Source: Acidobacteriaceae bacterium (GTDB taxonomy: Bacteria > Acidobacteriota > Terriglobia > Terriglobales > Acidobacteriaceae). Taken from it: a stretch of 7,799 nucleotides of DNA. The notes beneath the pieces are model-generated. The model was not told the origin of the DNA. It ran no database searches and was given only the letters and a program-made list of their open reading frames with translations. Position 1 is the first letter of the stretch. Each line of letters begins with the position of its first letter. A program made the translations under genes and the position numbers. The stretch is taken from positions 1 to 7,799 of the forward strand of contig PMMJ01000542.1 of assembly GCA_003162255.1 (NCBI GenBank). Direction: 5' to 3'. Positions 6,473 through 7,799 of this stretch are shown here, in pieces.

Positions 6473-7585
6473 ATGCGCGACTTCAAACGGAACATCGGCC
6501 AACTCCTCATCATCGGCTTCGACGGAACCAAGATGTCCCCGCGGCTCGCTTCCCTGCTCACGAAGATTCAGCCGGCGGGCGTTATTCTGTTTGCCCGCAA
6601 CATCACTGGAGCTGAGCAGACGCATACTCTTCTGCGCGAATGTCAGAAGTGCGTGGCAACACCGCTTTTCACTTGCGTGGACCTGGAAGGCGGCACCGTG
6701 GACCGTTTCCGCAACGTGATCGGTTCGGCTCCTTCTCCCGCGGAAGTTTTTGCCACGGGCAGACGAGCGCTCTTTCGCAAGCATGGACGCGTGATCGGCG
6801 AAAACTGCCGCGCGCTGGGCATCAACGTGGATTTCGCTCCGGTGCTCGACTTGGCCTACGAGGCTTCGCGGGCCGTGATGAGTTCGCGGGCGGTTTCGGA
6901 CGATCCGAATCAGGTGGTTATCTACGCGCGCGAGTTCCTGCGCGGGCTGGGCGATGCCGGAGTGCTCGGCTGCGGCAAACACTTTCCCGGACTGGGCGAG
7001 GCCACGCTCGATACGCATCATGAACTTTCCAACGTCGAAAAACCGCTGCGCAAACTGTGGCAGGAGGATATGGTTCCCTATCGCAAGCTCCGACGCGAAC
7101 TGCCAATGTTCATGGTTTCCCACGCCGCGTTTCCGGCGGTGACAAAAGAACGCACTCCGGCATCGCTCTCGAAAAAGTGGATCACCGACATTCTGCGCCA
7201 GAAGATTGGCTACCGCGGCCTGATCTGCTCCGACGATTTGGAGATGGGCGGCGTACTTGCAGCGGGCTCGATTGAACAAGTGATGATCGGGCACATCCGC
7301 GCCGGGGGCGATCTTGGCCTGATCTGCCATCGCGAAGATTTCATTTTGCGTGCGCACGAAGCGCTGGTGCGCGAGGCGGAGCGCGACGGCAGATTTGCCC
7401 GGCGCGTTCGGGAATCCGCACGGCGCGTGCTGGCGTTCAAATCGAAAAAAGCACGCGGGCGGGGGCGCCACACAGCTCCCACTTCCGTGCGAGTTGAGAA
7501 GCTGACGCGCCAACTGTGGGAGTTCAGCGAAGAAATCCGGCTGGCTAGGCTAGCCCGCGCGGACAATAAGAAGGAATGCGCATGA
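6473..7585 (+). CDS. nagZ: Beta-N-acetylhexosaminidase NagZ (GH3), peptidoglycan recycling
   Basis: NagZ removes N-acetylglucosamine from GlcNAc-1,6-anhydro-MurNAc (with or without the peptide) during wall turnover. The 370-aa protein shows the GH3 NagZ hallmarks in order: AGVILFARN (35-43), DLEGG followed by VDRFR (from D70), and the substrate-binding and catalytic loop KHFPGLGEATLDTHH. In that loop K169-H170 bind sugar and D180/H182 form the acid/base dyad of this subfamily. The nucleophile region is SDDLEM, with D254 as probable nucleophile. No signal peptide is seen, so the enzyme should be cytoplasmic, as in Gram-negative recycling. I chose the ATG at 6473 (MRDFKRNIGQLLIIGFDG). A further ATG at 6407 adds 22 residues unlike the family. 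The C-terminal tail (KSKKARGRGRH onward) is basic and appears unconserved. The stop overlaps the anmK start (ATGA), tying it to the next pathway step. Confidence 0.95.
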   Translation: MRDFKRNIGQLLIIGFDGTKMSPRLASLLTKIQPAGVILFARNITGAEQTHTLLRECQKCVATPLFTCVDLEGGTVDRFRNVIGSAPSPAEVFATGRRALFRKHGRVIGENCRALGINVDFAPVLDLAYEASRAVMSSRAVSDDPNQVVIYAREFLRGLGDAGVLGCGKHFPGLGEATLDTHHELSNVEKPLRKLWQEDMVPYRKLRRELPMFMVSHAAFPAVTKERTPASLSKKWITDILRQKIGYRGLICSDDLEMGGVLAAGSIEQVMIGHIRAGGDLGLICHREDFILRAHEALVREAERDGRFARRVRESARRVLAFKSKKARGRGRHTAPTSVRVEKLTRQLWEFSEEIRLARLARADNKKECA

Positions 7586-7799
7586 TTGTTGCTGGCGTGA
7601 TGAGCGGAACTTCTGCGGACGGAATCAATGTGGCGCTAGTGCGGTTCGCCACTTCCGACAAAAGAAGGGCCAGAGGCCCGTCACCACACGACCACCTACA
7701 TTCGGACTTCACACTGCTTGGTCACGCGGAGTATGCGTTCCCTGCCCCGGTGCGACGCGCAATCTTGGCCATGATGAACGCGGAACTGGCCCACGTTGC
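7582..7799 (+). CDS. anmK: Anhydro-N-acetylmuramic acid kinase AnmK (partial, runs off the window)
   Basis: AnmK opens the 1,6-anhydro ring of anhydro-MurNAc and phosphorylates it with ATP to give MurNAc-6-phosphate, which MurQ then processes. Only the first 72 codons are present. The start MIVAGVMSGTSADGINVALV is the family's ATP-binding N-terminus (MSGTSxDGxD-type, here ending in Asn). The later part LLGHAEYAFPAPVRRAIL also fits. Between them is a charged stretch (SDKRRARGPSPHDHLHSD) that looks longer than usual. The ATG at 7582 overlaps the nagZ stop, so translation is probably coupled. NagZ makes the substrate of this kinase, which supports both assignments. The catalytic Asp and the rest of the kinase lie beyond the window. 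Confidence 0.93.
   Translation, partial: MIVAGVMSGTSADGINVALVRFATSDKRRARGPSPHDHLHSDFTLLGHAEYAFPAPVRRAILAMMNAELAHV

Noticed and set aside
6577..6600. Palindrome-like GCGGGCG...TGCCCGC in nagZ
   Set aside because: It encodes the conserved AGVILFAR strand of NagZ, so it is explained by coding sequence rather than by an inserted repeat.
6461..7513. 350-codon minus-strand frame
   Set aside because: It is antisense to nagZ, which carries all GH3 catalytic motifs.

Overview
The window reads as ordinary chromosomal DNA of a GC-rich bacterium. The protein flavour (a long MutS with small in-frame palindromes, a divergent GalT-like protein, a cytoplasmic NagZ next to AnmK) and the short palindromic repeats between genes suggest the phylum Acidobacteriota, class Terriglobia. 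That is a judgement from family resemblance, not from a marker gene.

Left part, minus strand (about 144-1582): a GalT-like nucleotidyltransferase of the HIT superfamily, followed downstream by a small conserved-looking protein of unknown function. The two are separated by a long imperfect inverted repeat. The GalT-like protein keeps its zinc ligands but has Thr where the family's nucleophilic His should be (HPTSQ instead of HPHxQ). Position 1-143 holds no gene that I can see, only a short hairpin at the very edge.

Centre: a 142-base AT-rich divergent intergenic region, built almost entirely from an inverted repeat, separates the GalT-like gene from mutS (1725-4511, plus strand). MutS is intact and has all its key motifs, including a C-terminal sliding-clamp-binding-like pentapeptide. 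Its frame carries two short GC hairpins of the same core (GGGCGTC...CGCCC), both in apparent insertions between conserved blocks.

Right part, plus strand (4602-7799): about 50 codons matching the C-terminus of a phosphoketolase survive directly upstream of an MFS transporter, so the long open frame there is best read as a gene remnant plus a shorter transporter gene. The MFS gene overlaps a four-helix DUF486/DMT-family membrane protein gene by ATGA. After 81 bases comes nagZ, which overlaps anmK by ATGA; anmK runs off the window. NagZ and AnmK act in sequence in peptidoglycan recycling: NagZ frees 1,6-anhydro-MurNAc, and AnmK phosphorylates it to MurNAc-6-phosphate. The four genes probably form one transcription unit. 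I see no RNA genes, CRISPR array, insertion sequence or phage gene, and no clearly new multi-gene system. The most interesting points are the altered GalT active site, the palindromes inside mutS and the phosphoketolase remnant.
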